A stretch of DNA of 64,000 bases from Streptomyces graminofaciens (GTDB taxonomy: Bacteria > Actinomycetota > Actinomycetes > Streptomycetales > Streptomycetaceae). Both the position numbers and the translations under genes were made by a program. Where the stretch lies: contig NZ_AP018448.1 of assembly GCF_030294945.1 (NCBI RefSeq), forward strand, positions 6,974,001 to 7,038,000. The letters run 5' to 3'. Shown here in pieces: positions 6,835-15,716 of this stretch; within the stretch, counting starts at the first letter, position 1, and every line of letters begins with the position of its first letter. Below the pieces are notes generated by a model. The model made no database searches. It saw only the letters and a list, made by a program, of their open reading frames with translations, and had not been told where the DNA came from.

Positions 6835-8810
6835 GTCAGGCTCCACTTCTGGTTGTTCTGGCCGTTGCAGGTCCACAGGACGAGCTTCGTGCCGTTGGTG
6901 GTGGCCGCGTTGTAGGCGTCCAGGCAGAGACCGGAGTTGACGTTGACGATCGTGCCGTCGCTGTTCACGTTCCACTGCTGGTTGGTGCCGCCGTGGCAGT
7001 CCCAGATGACGACGCGGGTGCCGTTTGAGGTGCCGCGGTCCCAGGCGTCCAGGCACTTGTTGCCGTACACCACGAGTTCCTTGCGGGAGGTGTGGGTGAA
7101 GACCTGGTTCTGGCCGCCGGAGCAGTCCCACAGCTGGGCGTCGGTGCCGTTGGTGATGGTGTTGTCGTTGAGGTCCGCGCAGCGGCCGGAGCCGGTGCCG
7201 GTGATCAGCGTGCCGTTCGTGCCGGGCAGCGGTCGTACGACGATGCCTTCGAGGGTCGGGGCGCCGGAGAAGGCGATCGTGTTGGCGCTGCCCTTGGTGA
7301 GGCTCACCTGGACCGAGATGTTGCCGGGGCTCGAGCCGGTCGGCGGGAAGGAGACCTTGGTGGAGGTCTGGCCGTTGACCGTGAGGGTGCCGACGCGGGC
7401 GGCGGAGGTGTTGTTCGTGTAGGAGACGTCGACCGTCTTCAGCCCGGTGTTACCGGCGACGACCCCGGAGAAGCTCGCCGTGCCGTTGTACGTGCTCGCC
7501 GACTGCTCGGTGCCGCCGGTGATCGTGAGCATCACCGAGCCGTTCGCCGGGACGCTGGTGGTGTGACTGGTGCCGGGCGTACCGACGTTGCTGTGCGACC
7601 AGAGGTCCCGGACCGTCGCGGCCGCGTTGGTGAGCCCCAGGTCGGACCAGCGGACGGTCATGTTCTGCGTGGTGTTGGTGCGGTTGAGGAGGACGACCGC
7701 GCGGTTGCCGCTGCCGGACAGGACCTTGCCGTAGACCTGGAGGCCGGTGGTGTCCTCGGCGACCTTGACGCCCTGGAGGCCGCGCGGGTCCTGGTCGACG
7801 GCGATGACCTCGGTGTTCTTGAGGATGTTGGCCGTCTCGGTGGTCATGGTGGTGAGGTCGTTGCCGGCCAGCAGCGGGGCGCCGGAGACCGCCCACAGGT
7901 TCATGTGGGTGCGGTCCTGGGCGGCGGTGAGACCCATGCCGGCCATCAGCATGTCGGGGTCGTTGTAGTAGCCGGTGTGCTGGGCCGTGGGGTGCACGTT
8001 CCGGTCGTAGTTCGTCAGCATGCTGGCGTACGACAGGGTCTGGCCGTGGTAGAAGATGTCCGTGTTCGTCCGCCACATGGGGCCCATGCCCGGGGCCCAG
8101 TTCCAGGGGTTCTGGTAGCCCCAGTTGCACAGGGACAGGGTGAGCGGGCGGCCGGTGGTGGCGGTCGCCTTCGCCACGGCGTCGCTGATCGCCTGGTAGG
8201 TCGTCTTCGCGTTGAGGCCCTCGGCGTCGCCGCCGCACCAGTCGACCTTCACGAAGTCGAAGCCCCACTGGGAGAACTGCGTCATGTCCTGCTCGTAGTG
8301 GCCCTCGCTGCCACTGCCGGGCGCGGCGGGGCGGCCCGTCGGGAAGTAGTACCCGCAGCCGTCCTTGCCGGCGTCGGTGTAGATGCCCGCCTTCAGGCCC
8401 TTGCTGTGGATGTAGTCGGCGATGGCCTTCATCCCGCCGGGCCACTCGGCCTCGTCGACGGTGATGTTGCCCGCGCTGTCACGGGTGCCCTGCCACCAGC
8501 CCTCATCGATGTTGATGTGGTCGTACCCGGCGGCCGGCAGCCCGGCGGCCACGAACGCGTCGACCTGCTTCTTGATGACGTTGTAGTCCACCTTGGCGGC
8601 GAACGCGTTCCAGGAGGCCCAGCCCATGGGTGCTTCGGGAACCGGGATTTGACGGCTTGTCACGGCCACCGGTTCGGCATTGATCTCGGTGTCGACCGCG
8701 GGGGTCGCGCCGCTCGGCTGGGCGAGGAGGAGAGCTGCGGTCGCGGTGGTCGCCAGGGCGAGGGCGCGGATACCGGCAGATCTGCAACGGCGGCGGAAAG
8801 AGGGGGACAT
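6831..8810 (-). CDS. Secreted GH27 alpha-galactosidase with ricin-type lectin domain
   Basis: A 659-residue exported enzyme releasing terminal alpha-galactose. ATG 8810 is chosen because TAGGAG lies just upstream; an in-frame start at 8855 has no such site. After the signal peptide the GH27 barrel shows GWASWNAF, DEGWW, the nucleophile Asp190 in FVKVDWCGG, the likely acid/base Asp251 in WRTNTDIF, and NDPDML (284-286). A beta-sandwich and a galactose-binding-like region follow, then a C-terminal ricin B-type (CBM13) domain of about 130 residues with QxW-type repeats (QNQVF, NQQWN, NQKWS). The gene leads an operon with the GH43-like gene. Confidence 0.92.
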   Translation of the reverse strand: MSPSFRRRCRSAGIRALALATTATAALLLAQPSGATPAVDTEINAEPVAVTSRQIPVPEAPMGWASWNAFAAKVDYNVIKKQVDAFVAAGLPAAGYDHINIDEGWWQGTRDSAGNITVDEAEWPGGMKAIADYIHSKGLKAGIYTDAGKDGCGYYFPTGRPAAPGSGSEGHYEQDMTQFSQWGFDFVKVDWCGGDAEGLNAKTTYQAISDAVAKATATTGRPLTLSLCNWGYQNPWNWAPGMGPMWRTNTDIFYHGQTLSYASMLTNYDRNVHPTAQHTGYYNDPDMLMAGMGLTAAQDRTHMNLWAVSGAPLLAGNDLTTMTTETANILKNTEVIAVDQDPRGLQGVKVAEDTTGLQVYGKVLSGSGNRAVVLLNRTNTTQNMTVRWSDLGLTNAAATVRDLWSHSNVGTPGTSHTTSVPANGSVMLTITGGTEQSASTYNGTASFSGVVAGNTGLKTVDVSYTNNTSAARVGTLTVNGQTSTKVSFPPTGSSPGNISVQVSLTKGSANTIAFSGAPTLEGIVVRPLPGTNGTLITGTGSGRCADLNDNTITNGTDAQLWDCSGGQNQVFTHTSRKELVVYGNKCLDAWDRGTSNGTRVVIWDCHGGTNQQWNVNSDGTIVNVNSGLCLDAYNAATTNGTKLVLWTCNGQNNQKWSLT

Positions 8811-8825
8811 GCGGCTCCTACGGCA

Positions 8826-8847
8826 GATATCCGGGGGGATCGATATC
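8826..8847. promoter_or_regulatory. Paired GATATC sites upstream of the alpha-galactosidase
   Basis: Two GATATC palindromes (8826-8831, 8842-8847) are 16 bp apart, 16-37 bp upstream of the start codon. The whole reads as an inverted repeat and could be a repressor operator in the leader. Very tentative. Confidence 0.25.
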
Positions 8848-9025
8848 TCGAACAAGGATCGGCTCGCCGAACGTATCGGCGCGGCTGAAAGTAGAGCCGT
8901 GAGGGGTGGAAGTCAACGGATGTGACAGAACAAGACGATGCCGAGCCCGGGGTGGGCTCGGTATCGCGCTTCGACGGACCGGATTTATGACGGGAACCGG
9001 GGCACGCCGAGTCGGTAGGGTGGTG

Positions 9026-10642
9026 TTACTTCCTGTAACCCGTCACCTTTGCGATCCACTTGATGAAGTCGGCCGCGTCCTCGTTGGCCCCGTGGCCGGC
9101 GTCCCAGTACATGGCGGCGTCGACGTCGTCACCGAGGTTCTCCAGCTTCGCGGCGAGGTTGCCGACGACCGTGAGCGAGGTGTCGCTGTCCTTGGTGCCG
9201 ACGCGGATCCACCAGTGCTTGGCCCGCCCCGGGTTGGCCTTGGCGAGGAAGGGCATCGGGTTCATCAGCTTCAGGGTCGCGGGCAGGTCGCTGTCGAGCC
9301 GGGCGCTGGAACTGCCCTCGTGGCGGAGGCTGTAGAGGGTGAAGTGACGGGCTTCGGTGGTGCCCTTCCCGAAGAGGTTGTTCTCACCGGCGGACAGGTC
9401 GAAGGCGTCGAAGGCCGGGGTGTCCTTCTTCCGCGCCCCCACATGCGTGAGGAAGTCCTCCCAGGAGAGGGTCGCCTTGCCGTTCTTCCAGGTGATGAAG
9501 GTGTTGCTCGCCAGATACGTCGTACGGTCGGTGTCGGAGAGCGCGGCCAGATACGCGGTGGCGGACGGCTCCAGGAACGTCCTGACCAGGTACTCGTCGA
9601 GGTTCCGTACGGTCAGTGTGCCGAGCCCCTTGGCCTTCAGCTTCAGGGAGGCCTGGTAGTCGGCGAACGCCGTCCTCAGCTCCTTCGACACCGTCTGGTC
9701 GACGAGCGAACCCGAACCGAGCTTGTTGGAGCCCCAGTTCCACTCGTACGCCATGTCCGCGTGTTCGAGGTCGGTGATCGGACACCAGTCGCCGCTGGCG
9801 AAGATCGCGTCGGAGGCGTCGGCCGCGCCCGTCTCCGCCAGGTACGAGTCGTACAGCGGGCTGTCGCCGGACGCGCCAAGGAGCGCGGACAGCGCACCCC
9901 CCGCACTGGTCCCGGACGACACGATGCGGTCGGTGTCGCCGGGGATGACGCCCTTGTTGGCACGGACGTACCGCACGGCCGCCTTGAGGTCCACGATGGC
10001 GGCCGGGGCGACCCCGTAGTAGACGCCGTCCGAGTCGACGAGGGTACGGCCGCGGGCGCCCGGCTCCACGACGACGTACCCGGCCGCGAGCGCGAGCTTG
10101 GCGTTGCTGACCGTCTCGCCCTGGCCGTCGACCTGGCCGTTCCCGCCGGAGTCGACCTCGCCGGAGCCGGTTCCCGTGGAGGCGGATGCGCTGGGGGCCG
10201 CGCTGCCCGGCATGCCCGTCATCGCGGCGCCGCCCACGCCCGTCGCGTCGGCCACGGACGACGGCATGTAACCGCCGACCGAGTTGGCGAAGAGGATCGG
10301 CGCGTCCGTGGCGTCGACGGTCTTGCCGTCGATCTCGACCGGGACGCTGACGTTCAGCGACTGGTACTTCTCGTCGACCGGCTTCGTGACGTACGTGATC
10401 GCCTTGTAGAAGTGGTACTTGACCGTCTTGTCGCCGTCGTCCGTGGTGATCGTCGTCGTCACCTCGGTGTAGTCGTCCTTGTCGAAGGTGAGGGCGACGG
10501 CGGAACCCGTCGACCCCGAGGCCTTCGTGCCGCTGCCGCCCGACGCCTGCGCGTCGAGGGCGAAGCCGCCGATCGCCGCGACCCCCGCGGTCGCGCCGAG
10601 TCCCACGATCACGTTCCTGCGCTTGACTGCCCGGTGCTTCAC
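9026..10642 (-). CDS. Secreted subtype B tannase-like alpha/beta-hydrolase
   Basis: A 538-residue exported esterase of the kind annotated as subtype B tannase (hydrolysis of galloyl or other aromatic esters). GTG 10642 is preferred since GAGGAGAG precedes it. The N-terminus has a twin-arginine-like export signal (KRRNVIVGLGATAG). An alpha/beta-hydrolase core follows with the nucleophile elbow SSGTSAGGALSALL, oxyanion-type motif ILFANSVGGYMPS, EPGARGRT, and a C-terminal catalytic His in YWDAGHGANEDA. A Ser/Gly-rich linker (about residues 155-185) interrupts the fold. Substrate specificity beyond aromatic or carboxylic ester is not visible. Its place among polysaccharide hydrolases suggests plant cell-wall ester cleavage. 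Confidence 0.8.
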   Translation of the reverse strand: MKHRAVKRRNVIVGLGATAGVAAIGGFALDAQASGGSGTKASGSTGSAVALTFDKDDYTEVTTTITTDDGDKTVKYHFYKAITYVTKPVDEKYQSLNVSVPVEIDGKTVDATDAPILFANSVGGYMPSSVADATGVGGAAMTGMPGSAAPSASASTGTGSGEVDSGGNGQVDGQGETVSNAKLALAAGYVVVEPGARGRTLVDSDGVYYGVAPAAIVDLKAAVRYVRANKGVIPGDTDRIVSSGTSAGGALSALLGASGDSPLYDSYLAETGAADASDAIFASGDWCPITDLEHADMAYEWNWGSNKLGSGSLVDQTVSKELRTAFADYQASLKLKAKGLGTLTVRNLDEYLVRTFLEPSATAYLAALSDTDRTTYLASNTFITWKNGKATLSWEDFLTHVGARKKDTPAFDAFDLSAGENNLFGKGTTEARHFTLYSLRHEGSSSARLDSDLPATLKLMNPMPFLAKANPGRAKHWWIRVGTKDSDTSLTVVGNLAAKLENLGDDVDAAMYWDAGHGANEDAADFIKWIAKVTGYRK

Positions 10643-10772
10643 GGCTCTCTCCTCGCCACTCACTCGACTGTTCTCTGCTGCGATGCGGCGAACGTAACAG
10701 CGGTGGCGGCAAAATCGTCAACAATCTTGTGTCATTCATCGTCGACACACAGCGACTCACAGTGGGCGCACA

Positions 10773-10809
10773 AGAAGCGGCCCCGGAGTGCTGCTCCGGG
10801 GCCGCTTCT
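10773..10809 (-). terminator. Strong terminator after the GH2 gene
   Basis: AGAAGCGGCCCCGGAG (10773-10788) pairs perfectly over 16 bp with CTCCGGGGCCGCTTCT (10794-10809) across a 5-nt loop, 25 bp beyond the stop of the GH2 gene. Confidence 0.85.
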
Positions 10810-10833
10810 CACCACCTTCTGTCGCCTACCCGG

Positions 10834-13800
10834 CTACTCCGTGGCCGTGGGCCGCCGCGAGGCCTTCATCGCCTCCTCGACGTCGTCCAGGGGGCAGATC
10901 CGATACGTGTACGTGTAGTCGCGGTTGGCGAAGAGCTTGTACTCGTCGTGGGTGTGGGCGCCCCAGCTGTTGTCGCCGCCGATGCCCATCTGGCGGTGGT
11001 TGACGCGGAGCACCACCGCGTCGCGCGGGGTGAGCTGGAAGTCGTGGCGGACACCGGCCGACAGGTCCTCGGGGGTGAAGTGCGAGGCGTTGAACTCCAG
11101 CAGCGTCCCGGGCTCGGCGGAGACCAGCAGCCCGGAGCCGGTGCGGCCCGTGAGGGCGACCCAGCGGACGTCCGTCTTGTTGCCGTTCTCCTGGGGGCGG
11201 ATGTACGAGGACCACTGCTCGGCGACGGTCCCGGAGTACAGGCCCACGTCGGTGCCGTCGTTGCGGTCCCAGTGGTTCTCCTCCGGGCCCCGGCCGTAGT
11301 AGTGCAGCCGGTCCAGGCGGCGGGGGAGGAAGAGCATGCCGCCGACCTCGGGGATGTACGGCAGCGAGGACGCGCCCGGGTGGAGGGTGTGGTCCACCTT
11401 GATCTCACCGTTGCCGAACACGGTGTACGTCGTCGTGTACGTGGACTCGGTGGTCGTCGGCAGTGTGCCCTTGACCTCGACGATCACGGCCCGGCCGGCC
11501 AGCGCGCGCACCTCGACGCCCTTCACCTCGCGCCGTGCGCCCGCGTCCCGCCAGGTCTGGTTGCGGGTGTGCTGCCCGTTGCCGTTGTCGTTGTCGGTGG
11601 GCGCCCGCCAGTAGTTGGGCACGGGCCCGGAGTCGATGAGCCGGGTCCCGCCGGCCTTGTACGAGGTGATCGTCCCGGTCTTCTTGTCGACCGCGACGGA
11701 GAAGTGCTTACCGGTGACCTTGACCGACGCCGTCGTGTCCTCGTACGACAGGGTCGGCACCTTCGCCAGCGGTACCGGCTTCACCGCCGGGCCGCCCGCG
11801 TCGAGGGCGAGCTGCTGCTTGGCGACCTCGAAGCCGGCCTTCGCCCATGGGGTGCGCTCCTTGGTGGTGAAGGAGAGCTGGAGGAAGTACTCGGTGCCGG
11901 GGGCGGGGGCAGCCGGCGGCTTCACCGGGACCGTGATGTCCTTGCTGGAGAGCGGGGGGACGTCGAGCTGGGCGCGAGTGAGCTTGCCGCGTCGGACGAC
12001 CTTGCCGTCGGCGACCAGCTCCCAACTGCCGTTGAACTCACGGATGTTGGTGAAGAGGTACTCGTTCGTGAGGGTGATCGCGCCGAGGCCCCCTGACCTC
12101 CGCGCGACATTGATCGCCTGGTAGATCTGCTTGACCTCGGCGGCCTTGCCCGTGTGGGCGCGGTCGGCGGTGACGATGCCGTCGGCGACGAAGGCCCCGT
12201 CGTTGGGGTGGTCGCCCCAGTCGCCGCCGTACGCGAAGAAGGTGCGGTCCTTGGGCTTCTTCTCCTCGACGCCGACCGTGGCCGCGTCGAACCAGAAGCG
12301 GACCCCCTCGTCCTTCGGGCCCCGGCTGCTGGACGCCAGCTCGGTGGCGCCGAGGGCGCGGGCGTACACCCGGGCCCGGCGGATCGTGCCGCTGAACTCG
12401 CGGGTCGGGTTGTCGGTGTCGGTGCCGAGGGCGAGCGGGGCGGTGTTGTTCGCGGGCTTGCGGGTGGTCGTCCGGGTGGCCTTCGCCTCGCCGTCGACGT
12501 AGAGGGTGAGCGTGCCGGAGTCGGCGTCGAAGACACCGGCGATGTGGTGCTCGGCGCCGGTCCAGCCGTCGGCCGGGAGGGCCCAGGTGGCGCTCACCCA
12601 CTGCCCGCCGCCGTAGATGAAGAACTCGACGCTGTTGTTGGTCTGCTTCAGCGCGTACTGGGTGTCGCCCTTGGCGAGGATCGGCTGGTGGTAGCCGGTG
12701 AAGTGCGGGGTGACCCAGGCTTCGAGGGTGAGTGAGCCGGTGAGGTCGAGGGAGGTGTCGCGGGCGAAGACGGTCGCGTACGTGACGCCCTTGTCCCGGT
12801 CGAACGTGCCCGAGCCGTTGACGATCTCGCCGCGCAGCCCCTTCGGCCCGGACTCGGTGAACAGCTTCCGCGTCGGGGTCGGGGTGGTCAGCGACTGGTC
12901 GACGAAGTCCCAGATCCAGCCGCCCTGGAGGACGTCGTGGCGGCGTATCAGGTCCCAGTACTTCTTGAAGTTGCCGGTCGAGTTACCCATCGAGTGCGAG
13001 TACTCGATCATCACGTAAGGCCGGGTGTCGGCGGTGTCCTTCGCCCGCTGCTCGACCCGCCCCGGGCTGTCGTACATCTCCGAGCGGATGTCGCTGATCG
13101 TCGGCCGGTCGTCGCCCTCGTACTGGACGACGCGCGTCGTGTCGTACGACTTGATCCAGTCCCGCATGTTGACGAACGTGCTGCCGCCGCCCGCCTCGTT
13201 GCCGAGCGACCAGATGACGACCGAGGCGTGGTTCTTGTCGCGGTGGACCATGTTCTGCGCGCGGGCGACACAGGCGGCGGACCAGTCGGGGTCGTTTCCG
13301 GGGTAGCGATCGCGAATGCCGTGTGTTTCGAGGTTCGTCTCGTCGACGAGGTAGATGCCGTACTCGTCCGCGAGTTCGTACCAGATCGGGTTGTTCGGGT
13401 AGTGGGAGGTGCGGACGGAGTTGATGTTCATCCGCTTGATGATCCCGATGTCCTTCACCATGTCCGCGCGGGTGAGGGCGGTGCCACGGTCAGGGTGCAT
13501 CTCGTGCCGGTTGGTGCCCCGGAAGGAGACCGGCCGCCCGTTGATCCGCATCCGCCCGTCCTTGAGCGCGAACTCCCGGAACCCGACGCGGTGCGAGAGC
13601 GTCTCGACGACCTTCCCGCGTGGATCGCGCAGCCGCAGCACGGCCGTGTAGAGGTTCGGATGCTCGGCGGACCAGAGGGAGGGGGAGGGTACGGATTTGC
13701 TTTTCTGTACGGTCACGTCCTTGCCGACCGCTCCGACGGAGACGCTCTGCTGGAGCGGCCGGGACCAGACGGGGTGCCCGCGGTCGTCGTAGAGCTGCGT

Positions 13801-14772
13801 CTCGACGGAGTACGACGAGCCGTCCTGACCGTCCTTGTAGCTGCGCACGCTCGCGGTGACGGACAGCTCGGCGGCCTTGTAGTCGTCGCTGAGCGGGGTG
13901 TCGAGCTTGAAGTCGCGTAGGTGGACGGCGGGCGTGGAGTAGAGGTAGACCGAGCGGAAGATCCCGCTCAGCCGGATCATGTCCTGGTCCTCCAGCCAGT
14001 CCCCGTCCGAGTAGCGGTACACCTCGACGGCGAGGTGGTTCTTCCGGCCCGGCTTGAGATGCGGGGTGATGTCGTACTCGGCGGGCGTGTACGAGTCCTC
14101 GTGATAGCCGACGAGTTCGCCGTTGACCCAGACGTAGTGCGCGGACTTCACGCCCTCGAAGTGCAGGAACGTACGACGCCCGTCCCAGTCCTTCGGGACG
14201 GTGAAGGTACGCCGGTACTGCCCGACGGGGTTGTACGTGGTCGGCGCGGCGGGCGGCTGGGCGTCCTGGCCCTTCCCGTTGGGCCCCCACCACGGGTACG
14301 TGATGTTGATGTAGATCGGGAAGTCGTAGCCGTGCAGCTGCCAGACGGCCGGCACGGGGATGGTGTCCCAGTCGCTGTCGTCGACGTCGGTGCCGTAGAA
14401 GTCGGGGTCCCGGTCGTCGGGCCGGTCCGCGTACGCGAACTTCCACTTGCCGTCGAGGCTCAGCCGGTACGGGGAGTCGGTGCGGTCGGCCTTGAGCGCC
14501 TGTCTGACGTCCGCGTACGGCATGAGAGTGGTGTGGGCCGGTTCGGTGCCGACCCGGAAGAGGGCCATGTTGCCGTTCCACTCGGGGTTTCCGGCGGTGT
14601 CGGCGTCCGGTGCGGCGGCGAACGCGGTGCCGGGGCCGATGCCGGCGCCGCTTCCGGAGAGGGCGAGGGCACCGAGTACGGCGGCCCCGCCCTCCAGCAG
14701 CCGACGGCGGCTGACGACGGGGCGGGACCGGGGTTCGGGGTGGGGGTGGGGATGCGGGTGCGGGTGGGGCAT
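10834..14772 (-). CDS. Very large secreted GH2 beta-galactosidase with internal LamG domain
   Basis: A 1312-residue enzyme, about 290 longer than E. coli LacZ. ATG 14772 follows GAGGAAGG. The first 13 residues are a His-Pro repeat, then a twin-arginine signal (VSRRRLLEGG). Order: sugar-binding jelly roll (about 60-260), immunoglobulin-like domain, TIM barrel with acid/base Glu526 in SLGNEAGGG and nucleophile Glu590 in VMIEYSHSMGN, then an inserted laminin-G/concanavalin-like domain (about 655-820, SLTLEAWVTPHFTGY to FSGTIRRARVYAR), a further immunoglobulin-like part and a beta-galactosidase small-chain domain (about 1000-1310). The LamG insert may tether the enzyme to polymeric substrate. Monocistronic, with its own terminator. 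Confidence 0.93.
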   Translation of the reverse strand: MPHPHPHPHPHPEPRSRPVVSRRRLLEGGAAVLGALALSGSGAGIGPGTAFAAAPDADTAGNPEWNGNMALFRVGTEPAHTTLMPYADVRQALKADRTDSPYRLSLDGKWKFAYADRPDDRDPDFYGTDVDDSDWDTIPVPAVWQLHGYDFPIYINITYPWWGPNGKGQDAQPPAAPTTYNPVGQYRRTFTVPKDWDGRRTFLHFEGVKSAHYVWVNGELVGYHEDSYTPAEYDITPHLKPGRKNHLAVEVYRYSDGDWLEDQDMIRLSGIFRSVYLYSTPAVHLRDFKLDTPLSDDYKAAELSVTASVRSYKDGQDGSSYSVETQLYDDRGHPVWSRPLQQSVSVGAVGKDVTVQKSKSVPSPSLWSAEHPNLYTAVLRLRDPRGKVVETLSHRVGFREFALKDGRMRINGRPVSFRGTNRHEMHPDRGTALTRADMVKDIGIIKRMNINSVRTSHYPNNPIWYELADEYGIYLVDETNLETHGIRDRYPGNDPDWSAACVARAQNMVHRDKNHASVVIWSLGNEAGGGSTFVNMRDWIKSYDTTRVVQYEGDDRPTISDIRSEMYDSPGRVEQRAKDTADTRPYVMIEYSHSMGNSTGNFKKYWDLIRRHDVLQGGWIWDFVDQSLTTPTPTRKLFTESGPKGLRGEIVNGSGTFDRDKGVTYATVFARDTSLDLTGSLTLEAWVTPHFTGYHQPILAKGDTQYALKQTNNSVEFFIYGGGQWVSATWALPADGWTGAEHHIAGVFDADSGTLTLYVDGEAKATRTTTRKPANNTAPLALGTDTDNPTREFSGTIRRARVYARALGATELASSSRGPKDEGVRFWFDAATVGVEEKKPKDRTFFAYGGDWGDHPNDGAFVADGIVTADRAHTGKAAEVKQIYQAINVARRSGGLGAITLTNEYLFTNIREFNGSWELVADGKVVRRGKLTRAQLDVPPLSSKDITVPVKPPAAPAPGTEYFLQLSFTTKERTPWAKAGFEVAKQQLALDAGGPAVKPVPLAKVPTLSYEDTTASVKVTGKHFSVAVDKKTGTITSYKAGGTRLIDSGPVPNYWRAPTDNDNGNGQHTRNQTWRDAGARREVKGVEVRALAGRAVIVEVKGTLPTTTESTYTTTYTVFGNGEIKVDHTLHPGASSLPYIPEVGGMLFLPRRLDRLHYYGRGPEENHWDRNDGTDVGLYSGTVAEQWSSYIRPQENGNKTDVRWVALTGRTGSGLLVSAEPGTLLEFNASHFTPEDLSAGVRHDFQLTPRDAVVLRVNHRQMGIGGDNSWGAHTHDEYKLFANRDYTYTYRICPLDDVEEAMKASRRPTATE

Positions 14773-14791
14773 GACCGTGGCCTTCCTCGGG

Positions 14792-14828
14792 TCGGACGTT
14801 GTCCGATGTTGTTGGGAAACCGGACAAC
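14792..14828. promoter_or_regulatory. Inverted repeats in the leader of the GH2 gene
   Basis: TCGGAC (14792-14797) and GTCCGA (14801-14806) form a compact palindrome, and GTTGTCCG (14798-14805) also pairs with CGGACAAC (14821-14828). The three TTGTCC-type half-sites lie 20-56 bp upstream of the GH2 start and could be a sugar-responsive operator or a mutually exclusive hairpin pair. Confidence 0.35.
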
Positions 14829-14949
14829 TCCTGTGGTGAGAGGGGTCGTTGAGCCAGGGTCACCCTAAGGACTCGAACAGAAGCGGAGCAATGATTCTGT
14901 CGGACTTTGTGTGGTCGTGAGGTTTTGTGGCTCGCGGCGGGTGAGGGTG

Positions 14950-14980
14950 TCTTGATGTCATGTATCTTGACGTCGAGACA
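14950..14980. promoter_or_regulatory. Tandem TCTTGA(C/T)GTC motifs upstream of the RraA-like gene
   Basis: TCTTGATGTCA (14950-14960) is followed by TCTTGACGTCGAGA (14965-14978); the second is a near-perfect palindrome around GACGTC. They lie 38-66 bp upstream of the RraA-like start, a usual place for a repressor site. The cognate regulator is not identifiable. Confidence 0.4.
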
Positions 14981-15015
14981 TATGGGGAACGTGCCGAGAT
15001 GTCTGGAGGGGCATC

Positions 15016-15633
15016 ATGAGTGACGCTCGCGGGTTCGACAGCATCCCTACGACCACCGTCGCCGACGTCCTCGGACGGGAACAGGTCATGGACATCGGGA
15101 TCCGTCCGCTGTGGCCCTCGATGCCCCGTCTGGCCGGGCCGGCGTTCACCGTGCGGTGCCCTCCCGGGGACAACCTGATGCTGCACGCGGCGATCTACCG
15201 CGCGGCGCCGGGCTCGGTGATCGTGGTCGAGTCGGGCGACCTGGACTACGCGCTCGCCGGGGGCAATGTCTGCGCGGTCGCCCAGCGGCGCGGTGTCGCC
15301 GGGTTCGTGCTGGACGGGCTGATCCGTGATGCGGCGGAGGTGCGGGAGGCGGGGTTCCCGGTGTTCGCGCGGGGGGTGATCCCGATCCCCGGGACCAAGG
15401 CGGCCGTGGAGCCGGTCGATGTTCCGGTGTGGTGCGGCGGGGTGCGGGTGGCCCCCGGGGACATGGTGGTCGCCGACGAGGAGGGTGTCGTGGTCGTGCC
15501 CGGTGGCCGCCGGGAGGAGGTGCTCGGCGTGGCGCGGGCGAAGCTGGCGAAGGAGGCCGCCGAGTCCCTCGACGCCTGGGAGGCCGCGCATCGGGCGCGG
15601 ATCGAGAAGGCGTTGGGGGAGGCCCTCTCTTGA
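15016..15633 (+). CDS. RraA-like protein / 4-hydroxy-4-methyl-2-oxoglutarate aldolase family
   Basis: A 205-residue protein of the RraA/HMG-aldolase superfamily, which holds RNase E inhibitors, aldolases acting on oxo-acids from aromatic degradation, and dimethylmenaquinone-methyltransferase-like proteins. Visible motifs: TTTVADVLGR, GPAFTV, GDNLMLHAAI, VVVESGDLDYALAGG, the metal/substrate loop GFVLDGLIRD and GDMVVADEEGVVVVP. The GNVCAVAQRRG and DGLIRDAAE segments match the aldolase active-site region, so an aldolase is more likely than RNase control. ATG 15016 follows GGAGGGG. The gene is divergent from the GH2 gene. Confidence 0.82.
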   Translation: MSDARGFDSIPTTTVADVLGREQVMDIGIRPLWPSMPRLAGPAFTVRCPPGDNLMLHAAIYRAAPGSVIVVESGDLDYALAGGNVCAVAQRRGVAGFVLDGLIRDAAEVREAGFPVFARGVIPIPGTKAAVEPVDVPVWCGGVRVAPGDMVVADEEGVVVVPGGRREEVLGVARAKLAKEAAESLDAWEAAHRARIEKALGEALS

Positions 15634-15716
15634 GAAGGGGTGGTTGACCCGTTTCGGTGCGGGGCGGCGCGTGGTGTCGCCCGGGTCGGCTTGGGTCCTG
15701 CCGTTACCGTGCCCGC

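Noticed and set aside
5317..8888. Long plus-strand frames opposite the GH43 and GH27 genes
   Set aside because: They mirror genes with clear catalytic residues and coupled starts; no independent coding evidence.
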